Shown: one piece after another, positions 47,908-60,093 of the stretch | How the letters are laid out: each line of letters starts with the position of its first letter | How positions within the stretch are numbered: the first letter of the stretch is position 1 | NCBI RefSeq assembly: GCF_019703515.2 | Contig: NC_059388.1 | Coordinates: 5,359,979 to 5,423,978 of the forward strand | From: Myxocyprinus asiaticus | Taxonomy: Eukaryota; Chordata; Actinopteri; Cypriniformes; Catostomidae | Direction: 5' to 3' | Length of the DNA stretch: 64,000 nucleotides | The notes under the pieces: model-generated | Told to the model about the DNA's origin: nothing | The model's database searches: none | Seen by the model: the letters and a program-made list of their open reading frames with translations, nothing else | Translations under genes and position numbers: made by a program

Positions 47908-48866
47908 GGATGTACAGTGATAACATCACATGTCTTTATAGCAGGTTTTGTATTATACTTTTGTTAGGTTGTTTCTAATTTAATGGTTAAATGTCACTCA
48001 GGGTGTCAAATAAACACAATTATTTGCTTAGTTGGTTCCATTGGTTAGAATAATTTGTGCTAAGCCAGTACAGTGCACAAATGTTGCAGTCGTTTATGAT
48101 TGTTGTTCGTCAGATTTCACGATATGACCCCAAATTAGATCCTTGGAAAAGCATGCGGCAGACTGTACAACATCAAAAGTCTTTAATGTCAGATCATCCA
48201 CTATAACTCATTTTAAACAGCCTAAGCCTTAAACAGTACAAAAATTATTAAAGGAATAGTTTACCCCAAAATTAAGGTTGTACCAAACAAAAGTAAGAAA
48301 ATGAAATTTTTCACAAATGCCCCTTCAACAAGACTGTTAGTGAAGGGTACATTTATACAGTAATGCCATGCTCCCTTCAGAGTTACCACATTAAGAGCTC
48401 TGTCCTTCGGAGTAAGCAGGGCATAGGGATGATCACCTTCTATTGGAATTCACCCTAATTCTGTCATAATTTATTCACCCTCATGGCATTCAAAATGCAT
48501 ATTACTTTTTTTCTTATGCAGAATACAAAAGGAAAACATTATACTGACTCACTTTTAAACTTAAAAAAGTATATTTCAGTGAAAATCTAGACATCCATCG
48601 CACGTTCATGAGTGCATGAGAGAACTTCGTTCAAATACAACATAGTGGCAAAATCCAACAGAGTGCGTTCGGCTTTAGTCATAATAGATTTTTGATCATT
48701 TTTCTATGAGTCCAAACAAATTAATCAAGATTTGTCAGTTGAAAGAGCAGCTGAGGCAACTAACAACCATTAAATAAGTATTAGGAAAAGATAGGCTACA
48801 CATTCTGAGAAGATTATTCAGCTCAATATTCAAGAATCAAAATACTATTATTAGCAAATTTGAATT

Positions 48867-48948
<82 letters not shown>

Positions 48949-49006
48949 ACATATACACACACAGTATTTTAATTATTTTTAAGCTTTAAAAATAATTAAT
49001 ATACTT

Positions 49007-49062
<56 letters not shown>

Positions 49063-49735
49063 CAAAGTCTTTGAAAGCAAATTGGCCATATTTCAAGATT
49101 TACCCTTAGCATTTGATAGAGTACAAAACTTTTAGTTATTAGCTTCTCAGTTTCAGTCTGGTCATAGATTTAACAGTTCATTTTAGTTTATATAAATGTT
49201 TTGAGCTGTTTACATTTTCTCATTTCACTTTGTGTTGACATTTCTGCAGGCACAAATTTTCAAAAATATGAATTCTGTATTATTGATGTATTGATGTCTA
49301 TAAACAATTTTAGCACTCTTATGAATGTCACATATTTATCCCTTTTTTTTTCTTTATCTATATGTACTTCTTGTCCATATCACTTTTGATATCCCACTTC
49401 TGTACAAGATGATGTAGTATAGGCATCTATACATAATGTAGTTTTTTATATGATATATTTTTATCATCCTATGTAATCCTAAAGCATTCAAACATGTAGT
49501 TTTTGTATGTCCCTTGAAGGTAAATTATGTTTTAGTGTTTTGTCTTGGAAGACTTTTCAACTGGACAAATAATTTGTTTAGTGTACTTTTGTTTTCTTTT
49601 ATTTTCACAAATAAATTTTTCAAATATTGCATATGTTGTTGTATTATTATTTGCTCTTTGCTATTTTGTCCATTAGTATACAATATGTCAGGCAATTAGT
49701 CAAAATGATATATACTGTATATATATATATATATA
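47908..49735. other. 3' flank of the SLC6 gene
   Basis: Non-coding; two (AT)n tracts at 48870-48940 and 49017-49060 separated by AC/TG runs. No gene recognised. Confidence 0.6.
48009..48014 (+). promoter_or_regulatory. Likely polyadenylation signal of the SLC6 gene
   Basis: AATAAA lies 102 bases past the stop codon. The 3' UTR would be short; a second AATAAA near 49611 is a possible alternative. Confidence 0.6.
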
Positions 49736-50197
49736 CACTACCGGTCAAAAGTTTTGAAACACTTGACTGAAATGTTTCTCATGATCTTAAAAATCATTTA
49801 AAAATTGTGCCACCATATTAATTTATTTCATTATAAAGCTAAAATGTAATAAAAAAAATTGAAATTGAAATTGATGACTTGGACCAAATAATAAAGAAAA
49901 GCAGCCAATAAGTGCCCAACATAGATTGGACTCCTACAATACTGTTTAAAAAGCATCCCAGGGTGATACCTCAAGAAGATGGTTGAGAAAATGTCAAAAG
50001 TACATGTCTGCAAATTCTAGGCAAAGGGTGACTACTTTGAAGATGCTAAAATATAACACAGATTTTGTTTAGTCACAACATAATTCCCATTGTTCCATTT
50101 ATGTTATTCCATAGTTTTGATGACTTTACTATTATTCTAAAATGTGTAGGAAAAAAATTATAATAAAGAATAAGTGTTTCAAAACTTTTGACCAGTA

Positions 50198-50200
<3 letters not shown>
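49736..50200. mobile_element. Tc1-type MITE, 465 bp
   Basis: Ends CACTACCGGTCAAAAGTTTT and, inverted, AAAACTTTTGACCAGTAGTG match over about 29 bases with one or two differences. TA flanks the left end. No transposase sequence. Confidence 0.85.
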
Positions 50201-50240
<40 letters not shown>

Positions 50241-50247
50241 TACACAC

Positions 50248-51054
50248 AGATCAGCCGCAACATTAAATCCACCTGCCTAATATTGTGTTGGTCCCCCTTG
50301 TGCCGCCAAAACAGTGCCAACCTGCAACTCTGAAATGCTATTCTTTTCACCACAATTGTACAGAGCGGTTATCTGAGTTACTGTAGGCTTTATCAGTTCG
50401 AACCAGTCTGACCATTCTCTGCTGACCTCTCTCATCAGCTAGGCGTTTAAGTCCACAGAACTGCCATTCACTGGATGTTTTTTGTTTTTTGCACCATTCA
50501 AAGTAAATTTTAGAGACTGTTGTGCGTGAAAATCCCAAGAGATCATGGTTATGGAAATACTCAAATCAGCCCATCTGGTACCAACAATCATGCCACGGTT
50601 TGTCCCCATTCTGATGGTTGATGTGAACATTAACTGAAGCTCCTGACCCGTATCTGCAAGATTTTATGCACTGCGTTGCTGCCACATGATTGGCTGATTA
50701 GATAATTGCATGGATGATTGTTGGTGCCAGATGGGCTGGTTTGAGTATTTCTTTAACTGCTGATCTCCTGGGATTTTCACACACAACAGTCTCTAGAATT
50801 TACTTCGAATAGTGCCAAAAACAAAAAAAACATCCAATGAGCGGCAGTTCTGTCAACGGAAACACCTTGTTGATGAGAGAGGTCAACAGAGAATGGCCAG
50901 ACTGGTTTGAACTGACAAAGTCTTCGGTAACTCAGATAACCACTCTGTACAATTGTGGTGAGAAGAATAGCATCTCAGAGATGCGGGTTGGCGCTATTTT
51001 GGTGGGGGGACCTACGCGATATTAGGCAGATGGTTTTAACGTTGTGGCTGATCG
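50248..51054. mobile_element. Long fold-back element derived from a Tc1/mariner 5' half
   Basis: The left arm (CAGATCAGCCGCAACATTAA onward) is repeated inverted in the right arm, ending ...GTTGTGGCTGATCG, about 390 bases each. The left arm (minus) encodes WDFHAQQSLKFTLNGAKNKK- and WGFSRTTVSKIY-like fragments, a helix-turn-helix transposase start. The arms are about 85-90% alike by eye. Confidence 0.75.
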
Positions 51055-51325
51055 GTAAGTTTGCATACCCTTGGAGAATTGGTAATATATGTGCCATTTT
51101 TAAAGAAAACATGAGTGAGCAGGCAAAACACATTATTTTTGTTTCTTATGGGATTCATATTCAACTGTAGGTTATAACAGAATGGCACAATCATAAAACA
51201 AAACATGGCAACAAAGAAAAAAATGAAATGACCCCTGTTCAAAAGTCTGCATACCCTTAGTTCTTAACACTGTGTATTGCCCCCTTTAGCATCAATGACA
51301 GCGTGCAGTCTTTTGTAATAGTTGT

Positions 51326-51929
51326 CTATGAGGCCCCAAATTCTTGCAGGTGGTATAGCTGCCCATTCATCTTGGCAAAATGACCCCAGGTCATGCAAAG
51401 TCTTTGGTCGTCCTCGATGATATTAAGGTCAGGAGACTGTGATGGCCACTCCAGAACCTTCACCTTTTTCTGCTGTAACCACTGGAGGGTCACCTTGGCC
51501 TTGCTAAGGGGCATTGTCGTGCTGGAAAGTCCAAGAGCGTCCCATGCGCAGCTTTTGTGCAGAAGAATGCAAATTGTTTGCCAGTATTTTCTGATAACAT
51601 GCTGCATTCATCTTGACATCAATTTTCACAAGATTCCCCGTGCCTTTAGAGCTCACATACCCCCAAAACATCAGTGAGCCACCACCATGCTTCATAGTGG
51701 GGATGGTATTCTTTTCAATATAGGCCTTGTTGACCCCTCTCCAAACATAGTGCTTATGGTTGTGACCATAAAGCTCTATTTTGGTCTCGTCACTCCAAAT
51801 TACAGTGTGCCAGAAGCTGTGAGGCATGTCAAGGTGTTTTGGGGTATATTGTAACCAGGCTTTTTTGTGGCATTGGTGCAGTAAAGGCTTCTTTCTGGCA
51901 ACTCGACCATGCAGCTCATTTTTGTCCAA
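51326..51929 (-). pseudogene. Tc1-like transposase, catalytic part, frameshifted
   Basis: Shows the DDE steps: IWSDETKIELYGHN (first Asp), [12 protein letters not shown] (second Asp) and, after a frameshift near 51510, [15 protein letters not shown] (Glu). The C-terminus after the Glu is abnormal ([10 protein letters not shown]) rather than the usual NLW-type helix. Inactive. Confidence 0.85.
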
Positions 51930-51935
51930 GTATCA

Positions 51936-52247
51936 TCATACTGTGCTCCTTGAAACAACCACACCATCTTTTTCCAGAGCAGCCTGTATTTTTCTTGAGG
52001 TTACCTGTGGGTTTTTCTTTGTATCTCGAACAATTTTTCTGGCAGTTGTGGCTGAAATCTTTCTTGGTCTACCTGACCTTGGCTTGGTATCAAGAGATCC
52101 CCGAATTTTCCACTTCTTAATAAGTGATTGAACAGTACTGACTGGCATTTTCAAGGCTTTGGATATCTTTTTATATACTTTTCCATCTTTATAAATTTCC
52201 ATTACCATGTTACGCAGGTCTTTTGACAGTTCTTTTCTGCTCCCCAT
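51936..52247 (-). pseudogene. Tc1-like transposase, N-terminal DNA-binding part
   Basis: Starts MGSRKELSKDLRNMVMEIYK and contains paired helix-turn-helix motifs (ISKALKMPVSTVQSLIKKWK) and the GRPRK hook (SGRPRKISATTARKIV). It ends at two consecutive TGA codons after SRSTV. The same frame continues beyond them at 51929. Confidence 0.88.
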
Positions 52248-52717
52248 AGCTCAGTATCTAGCCTGCTCAGTGCATCCACACGAGAGCTAACAAACTCACT
52301 GACTATTTATACACAGACACAAATTGCAATTTAAAAAGCCACAGGTGTGGGAAATTAACCTTTAATTGCCACTTAAACCTGTGTGTGTCACCTTGTGTGT
52401 CTGTAACAAGGCCAACATTCAAGGGTATGTAAACTTTTGATCAGGGCCATTTGGGTGATTTCTGTTATCATTATGATTTAAAAAGGAGCCATAGGTTGCT
52501 GACCCCTGACATAAACCTTAGCCAAATATATTTAAACTCAGTTTTTCACAATTCCTGTTATTTAATCATAGAAGACATTCCTTGTCTTAGGTCAGTTAGG
52601 ATCACTTCTTTATTTTAGGAATGTGAAATGTCAGAATAATAGAAAAGAGAATGATTTATTTCAGCTTTTATTTCTTTCATCACATTCCCAGTGGGTCAGA
52701 CATTTACATACACTTTG

Positions 52718-53380
<663 letters not shown>

Positions 53381-55464
53381 TGTTGGGCCTCATGTAGTCA
53401 GATAGAAGACAAAGGCAGGCCTAACACAGTCATAAAACCTAACTCAAGCCCCCACATTCCAAGTCGTAAATTATACTGATAAAAATCGCACCAAAATCAA
53501 ACAAAGGGAGTCCAAAACAGACTACAAATCCCATGAAGCCTTGCTCACTAAAGGATCAAACTCTCAACTCCTATTGGATGAGGCACACAACAGAACGCAC
53601 CTCAACCATGACATCATGAGGAGTAGAAATACCTCTGAAATGCTTCCGGGATTTGCTTCCAGCAACTTTGCTCGCCGTATGTAGACGCAGCTCATCGCTG
53701 CTCTCAGGTGCAGCCTCGTGGCACAAGGAAGTAACGTCCGACTTGAAACTGTGGCCAAACAATCTCCATCTCGCTGGACGAGTTGAGATTACTCTGTGTT
53801 CCACCGAACACGCTAACGGATCCGAAGGATACCGCTGAGCAATCTGCATCTTCATCCATTTACCTGCAGAAGTGAAGAGATAAAAGATTTCTCTTCCATC
53901 TTCAATCAAGTCGACGTCGCTAATTTCTCCACCAGCCCGCCAAGAATAGCAGCCGTACCGCCCTCTGACAGAGTGAGGAAATGGCCTCCCGTCATCACCC
54001 AAGCCTCGAGGAACCGAGTCTGAGTTAAAGGACGGATGAACACACATTCTGCATCCTCATGCGATTCAAGTAAGAGGTTTACGTCTGGGCAGAGATATAA
54101 TATTATAGTGTGTTATTCTTGTGTACCAAGGTTTTTGCTTGTACAGTTTACGGACCACCATGTCCAGTCATTACTAATACTCAGGGTATTAATTATCACG
54201 AATTTGATTTGCTGTATTGTGGTCCAACCACATTGGACTGATGTGCATTTCCACCATCGCGGGTGAGACCAGCAAACTTAGTTTATCCATTAAATAATCA
54301 AAGACTGGGACGGTTTACAAGCCGTCCACCGCGTCTCTGAGTGATAAACTAACAGCTTCTTCCTCTCCCACGATCGTGAAACCGGCTTTGGGGCCGTCAC
54401 TTTATTCTCTCTCTCGTACTAACCACACACACACACACGCGCGCGATCCCTCACAAACATTTTCGGACACATTTTTGGCTAGTAGATAGCTTCGTGATAA
54501 AGCTCAGCTTTGTCCCTAAGCTATCGTACAAGCGGATACACGCGGTAACTGGTAGACACCATTGACTGGTTTCTCTCCGCCCACATTCGCGGCCATATTC
54601 CCTGGCCGGAAGTCTCGCGTGACATACTCTCCACGAGAGTCATGTCCACAATTTTGTGCGTCCCTCCTTACACACGCACACACTCTCACACACACACCTT
54701 ATGTGTTATAGGATTATTTTAGTTTTCATATTTAATCATATCACTGTTTAGTTTGTAGTTGTAAGCCGGAAGTTTATTGACTGTATTGTATTAATTATTA
54801 ATTGATATTACTGCATAAATAAACTTTGTTATATTACAAAGAGAAGTGTTTTGGTTTGTTTTGCATACACCTGTGTCATGCTGACGGGATGTCAGTGCTC
54901 AGATTCAAGCCTTCATTCATTGTTTTTTTCCCAGAAAATCGATATTGTGTGGGTAGAAAAGGTTTCAAATCCCCTAAGAAAACAATCTAATATTGTGACT
55001 GTTATACTATCTGGTTTTTAGTCCCTGATTCCAGGGTGGTGCCCCGTCAATGTTAATCCTTATTAATATTCTATTGATTTTTGATAATTGATAATTATCT
55101 TTGATGATTGTTGAATTTGAATGATCATTAAGCTAGTGTTAATTTTAATTAATGTTTCATCGATGTTAACAATTAACGATTATCTTTGATAATTGTTGAT
55201 TTAAAGGATTAAGAAAAGCTAACATTGATTCTCATCAATTTTCTATTGATTTTAATAATTAATAATGATCTTTGATAATTATTGATTATTGCTAATAACC
55301 AAACCCACTCCAAAATGTAGCGCACTACATTTACTGGAGCCCCATATGAGGTTTTAATGAGTTAGATTCAATTAATTAATTTAAATATTAATGAATAACT
55401 GAAGAAATAATTATCAATTATTTCTCATAGTAACACTGATCTAAACAACCAGTAAAGCCCTACA
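53381..55464 (+). mobile_element. Solo LTR, 2084 bp, inside the Tc1 element
   Basis: Starts TGTTGGGC and ends GCCCTACA, near-perfect terminal inversion. It is flanked by the 4-bp duplication CTGA (53377-53380 and 55465-55468), and the Tc1 sequence resumes exactly. It contains AGATAAAAG (about 53877, TATA-like) and AATAAA (54818-54823). The 3' end (TTATTTCTCATAGTAACACT...AACCAGTAAAG) aligns with the end of the LTR at 5700. No internal coding region remains, so it arose by LTR-LTR recombination. Confidence 0.88.
53521..53539 (+). promoter_or_regulatory. ZNF143/THAP11-type motif in the solo LTR
   Basis: ACTACAAATCCCATGAAGC fits the ACTACAnnTCCCAnnnnGC pattern bound by ZNF143/THAP11 in vertebrate promoters. 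It lies 140 bases into the LTR, within U3. Function here is inferred only. Confidence 0.45.
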
Positions 55465-55823
55465 CTGAGCAGCCTTTCAGTTTAGTCTATATAGAACACG
55501 TTTTACTGTGGCTATAGATACGTGTCTAACTGTTTCCTCCAGCATCTTCACAAGGTCCTTTGCTGTTTTTCTGGGATTGATTTGCACTTTTCACACCAAA
55601 CTACATTCATCTCTAGGAGACAGAATGTGTCTCCTTCCTGAGCAGTATGATGGCTGCGTGGTCCCATGGTGTTTATTACTTGCGTACTATTGTTTGTACA
55701 TGAACGTGGTACCTTAAGCCATTTGGAAATTCTCCCAAGGATGAACCAGACTTGTGGAGGTCCACAATGTTTTTTTAGGTCTTTTTTTTTTATTTCTTTT
55801 GATTTTCCCATGATGTCAAGCAA
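55465..55823 (-). pseudogene. Tc1 transposase remnant, N-terminal half
   Basis: MGKSKEIKKKDLKKHCGPPQ and ISKWLKVPRSCTN retain the helix-turn-helix start of the transposase with several substitutions. It is separated from the catalytic half by the LTR. Confidence 0.8.
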
Positions 55824-56084
55824 AGAGGCACTGAATTTGAAGGTAAGCCTTAAAATACATCCACAGGTACACCTCCAATTGACTCCAATTAGCCTATCAG
55901 AAGCTAAATTAGGCTTGACATCATTTTCTGGAATTTTCCTAGCTGCTTAAAGGCACAGTTAAGTTATTGTATGTAAACTTCTGACCCACTGGAACTGTGA
56001 TATAGTCAATAAAAAGTAATCTGTGGAGTGGTTAAAAAATGAGTTTAATGACTTCCACATAAGTGTAAGTAAACTTCTGACTTC

Positions 56085-56086
56085 AA

Positions 56087-56139
<53 letters not shown>

Positions 56140-56316
56140 ACCTGAAGTGATTTAACATCGGAGCTCGACTTTCCATCTCTTAAAGATGACCACATTTATA
56201 TCCACATCAGCGGTTAAGGTAATTTATTCAGAAAAAAAAGTTAAAATGCTCCATAAAGGTTTAAATAGATGAGTATTCATTCAAAGCAAAGACACTGAAA
56301 CAAAATATGTAATATA

Positions 56317-56379
<63 letters not shown>

Positions 56380-56380
56380 C
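56085..56380. repeat. Two (TA)n microsatellites
   Basis: TA runs at 56087-56136 and 56322-56376 flank unannotated sequence with no gene. Confidence 0.9.
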
Positions 56381-56870
56381 TTCATACTCACAATATTTCA
56401 GTTTTTCTGTAGAATTAATTACAGGTCATCTATATAAACAAGTCATTTTATTCATCTCACTATTGCAACGGCGCCTATATAGTACCTATTAAATCCAACT
56501 CCCAGGCACAAACTCATAACAATTTAATACGTTCTCATCAAACAAGACGAGTCACCCCGTGTCAATAATACAGAGTTACGAAATTACTCGCATAACGTTG
56601 GAAACCATCTACAAAGCTCCAAACCATACGTTTAAATTCAATAAACATCAGACTATGGATACGTAGGTCTGGATACGTAGTTTCAGATGCCTTCCAATTT
56701 CAAGGCAAACCAACCTTAAATGACGTTGTATGTATGCACACGCAAGCATGTTCCCTGACATTGCTTCACACATGCTCCCGACATTTAATCTAGCAAACAG
56801 TTATGTTCAGGCATCCACAAATGCTACGTTTACCATGTTACCATGTTTACTATTGGCTCAATACATCCCT
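56381..56870. other. Spacer, nothing recognised
   Basis: No coding motif or known repeat seen. Confidence 0.5.
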
Positions 56871-56871
56871 A

Positions 56872-57205
56872 AGCAGCACAATGTGCCGTCCAGGTGCCGC
56901 AACCGCAGCGTCTTTCGGGCTGCAGGACTAAACCTCGCACTACATTGCAAACAGCGCAATTATGCTGACCAAGGGAGTTTGTCGCATGGCCCAAAAGACG
57001 CCATGGTTGCGGCGTCTTTCGGGTCATGCGACAAACTCCCTCTACATTGCAAACAGTGCAATGCACCATCCAAGCGCCGCAACCGTGGTGTCTTTCGGGC
57101 CATGCGTCAACTCCCACTACACTACAAACAGCGCAAATACGCTGTCCAAGCGGCATAACTGCGGTGTCTTTCTGGCCATGCGACAAACTCCTAAACTGCA
57201 AAAAA
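56872..57205. repeat. About 85-bp minisatellite, four imperfect units
   Basis: Units share CTACATTGCAAACAG(C/T)GCAAT, then CCGCAACCG and GTCTTTCGGGCCATGCGACA. The second unit contains a partial inverted copy (GTTTGTCGCATGGCCCAAAA) facing GTCATGCGACAAACTCCC. Confidence 0.8.
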
Positions 57206-58227
57206 GCGCAATGCACCATTCATGGGCCAATGCATCCATAGCCCCATAACTACATTGTGCCACCCATAACAAATGAACCATTACCCACCTAGTGATCGAC
57301 ACAATCAGGCTGTTTTACGTCTTCCCTAAACATTTCAACATAAGCCCGCACCTCTGCACCAATTAATTTCATTCGAACATAGCCTACCATATGCCCTCAC
57401 GTCAAATGCCATGCTTGATGACTCAACCCATTCGTATTGCAGAGTGAGTTCTACGCAGCATAAACTTTTAACATGAAAACACGATGGGTCCAGTGCTCGA
57501 GGATGCAGCCCATTTCGCTTTGCACAGGGAGCTCCTTTAAAATACAGCATATATTCACTTCCTCAAGAATCAAGTGTTCTACCGTCAAATGCCATGTGGG
57601 CCTGCACCTGCCTTGATACCTGAGTATCAATTCACCGCTCCCTTTGAATGCAGTGCGGTCCCACGCTGAGGATCCAGCCCATTCATATCGCAATGCACAC
57701 GCAAACCTGTATCCTGATATTGCTTCACATACGTTCCAGTCACTTACTCTAGCAAACAATTAAGCCTAAGGCATCCATAGACGCCACGCTTACCATGTCT
57801 CTCTCAACAAGCATTCATACAAGTGTGCTTGCAGGTGTCTTACAACACCTAATCGTGGGGAAATTTCAAAAACACATCTCCCTACACTGTTTTTTCATGC
57901 AACCTATTTTTCTGCCAACAAATGCTGTGCGGGCACACGCTTGAGGTTCAGCCGCTCGCAGCACCGAACGAGCTCAGAAAAATGCAGCATAAACCATTCT
58001 CACATGAAACACATGCTCTTCCATTGAACACAGTGCGATCCCGTGCTTGAGGATTCAGCCAGTTCAAATCACAAAGAGGGGAGGGCTCTCATTTAAGCAG
58101 CTCTAATCACTTCATCTGAATGCAGCAAGAGCTCTCCCATTCGAATGCAGTGAGAGTCACTACGTCCAGGCCATGGGCTCTACCGTTCAAATCACAGTAT
58201 GACCTTCTCGTTCAAATGCAATATGGC
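57206..58227. repeat. Degenerate repeat region with GAGGATNCAGCCC words
   Basis: Phrases such as CTCGAGGATGCAGCCCATT, CTGAGGATCCAGCCCATT and CTTGAGGATTCAGCCAGTT recur at irregular spacing. From 58080, CTCTCCCATTCGAATGCAG units begin. No gene recognised. Confidence 0.5.
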
Positions 58228-58603
58228 TGTAAAATAGGCGAAGAGATGATGATGTGAAGAACCCAAGTGCAGTTTATTTACATAAGTGAAAACCAAAAAA
58301 TGTGAATCCAAAACAAAACAAAACAAACATAAACAACTTGACTTGACTTGACTTGACTAGAATTGACAATGTTACATTAACAAACAATACCTTACAATGG
58401 ACAATGGCAAACATGAGGCTTAAATACATGGACAAATGTAACAAGACAAACATGTTAACCAATGACAAGACAGAACTGATAACAAGGTAACTAGACAATA
58501 AACTAATGAATACAAGACACATGAACATGGAGGGAAACCTGAAATCACATGACCAGGGGACCACATGACATGAATCACATGAACAAACACATTAAACATT
58601 TCA
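58228..58603 (-). mobile_element. Probable solo LTR inserted in the TTCGAA repeat array
   Basis: The plus strand starts TGTAAAATAGG and ends CATTTCA (376 bp). On the minus strand AATAAACTGCACTTGGGTTC supplies a polyadenylation signal near the 3' end. The flanking array resumes after a shared GGC, so a short target duplication is likely but not exact. A (TTGAC)n run lies at 58337-58358. Confidence 0.5.
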
Positions 58604-58960
58604 GCGGCTCTCCCGTCCAAATGCAGTATGGCTCTCCCATTCAAACGCAGTACAACTCTCCAATCCAAATGCAGCACGGGCTCTCCAGTTTGAATCGCAG
58701 TAAGGGCTCTCCCATTCGAATGTAGCAAGAGTCACCATGTACAAGCCACAGACTCTCCCATCAGAATCGCATTGAGGGTTCCCCCATTCAAACACAGCAT
58801 GGTCCCTCTCGTTTGAATCGCAGTAAGAGCTCTCCCATTCTAATGCAGCGAGAGTAACCATGTCCAGGCCGTGGGCTCTTCTGTTTGAATCGCAGAGAGG
58901 TCTCTTCCGTTCGAACATGGGAGGACCCCTATTCGCATGCAGGCTGGGTATACCCATTCG
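58604..58960. repeat. CTCTCCCATTCGAAT-GCAG repeat array
   Basis: Short units (about 25-35 bases) around a TTCGAA or TTTGAA centre with CTCTCCC before and GCAGT(A/G)AGG after. At least ten copies occur here and others at 58080-58227 and 63440-63880. Confidence 0.75.
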
Positions 58961-59134
58961 AATCGAGATGTAAACCTTACGTCAGTAAGATGCAGGATAC
59001 ACTCTATGAGAATCAGTCCAACACAAAGAGGACATTCAATTTATATTTTCAACCTGCTGAATTCCGTCCAGCTCTCCCAGGCTAAATTCCCTCTCAACAA
59101 AGCAAACAGACTGTCACTGTCACGGCTGCTATGT

Positions 59135-59220
59135 TGATCGGAACTGCACCCAAGAATTTCACACACCATTGCACTTGTATATGGCTGTGTGACAATAAAA
59201 GTGATTTGATTTGATTTGAG
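59135..59220 (+). mobile_element. LINE 3'-tail fragment
   Basis: AATTTCACACACCATTGCAC, TATGGCTGTGTGACAATAAA and the (TGATT)n end GTGATTTGATTTGATTTG are the terminal tail of a common fish LINE family. Only the tail is present. Confidence 0.65.
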
Positions 59221-60093
59221 ACAAAACACAATGAGGGCTTTCAATTTTTTATTTTCAATATGCCAACTCCCATCCAGCCCTTTCAATAATTAGCACACTA
59301 TCTCCATTAACCCTTTAAAGCCTGAGCCCAAAATTCTGAAAATTCCATTCTGGGCCAGAATATGATATTCATATGATATTCATATTACATTCATATTCAT
59401 ATAACATCACACACCTGAACTGTATATACCATATTGAAGAGAAGATCTAGGGCTTTCAAATGATATAAATATATGCATCATTATTTAAAGCTAATCATCC
59501 TTTATCAATAAGATTTCACACAGCAATTTTTCAAAAATCTTCTCAGGCCACCATACTTCATCAGACAACTGCATTTTCAACCATTTTAGTTACAAGCTAG
59601 AGGGAAACTTGAGTGTATGAAATATACATAATTTTGTGGGCAATGTAGAATAGCAGACAGATTAGAAATATAATCTATTGTTTAAAAGTTATGACCATTT
59701 AAGTGATTAGTGTGAAAACGGAATAAAACAAACATTTAGAATGTTAAGATACATTTCACATGACCAATCCTCAAATACACCTTTTGAGCACCTGTAATAA
59801 TAAATTGAGATTGCATCTGAAATTGAAGGACACAAACACTAAAATTTACATTTTATGTTCAATAAAACACACACTTTATTTAATTTGAACATTAGAATTA
59901 CACACGAATTACACAGCAAAACATACAAAATCAAACTTTTGAACTATCTACAGTAAATACATTTTTAATAAAGAGTGCAGGAACAGAATATATATAAATT
60001 CATAAATACTCAACAACTGCAATACCTGTGGAGAGAAGAGAGGGAGAAAAGAGGGGAGGGGGAGGACAACAACACCAGTAAACACAGCACAAC

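Larger units (their letters stand above)
51055..52450 (-). mobile_element. Tc1-like transposon
   Basis: The two ends carry related words, TTTGCATACCCTTGG at left and, inverted, AAGGGTATGTAAACTTTTGATC at right, with a second internal copy (TTCAAAAGTCTGCATACCC) at 51238-51256. This is an IR/DR layout. Transposase remnants fill the minus strand. Confidence 0.85.

Noticed and set aside
53571..54047. 158-codon open frame on the minus strand
   Set aside because: It lies wholly within the solo LTR, has no family motif and runs against the LTR orientation. Chance frame.
56872..57205. CRISPR-like array
   Set aside because: The genome is eukaryotic, units are imperfect with no spacers, and there are no cas genes.
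58601..58957. 118-codon frame with repeated FEWES-YCDSN peptides
   Set aside because: The periodicity comes from the DNA repeat unit, other frames are equally periodic, and no start or promoter context is visible. Treated as a satellite-like repeat.
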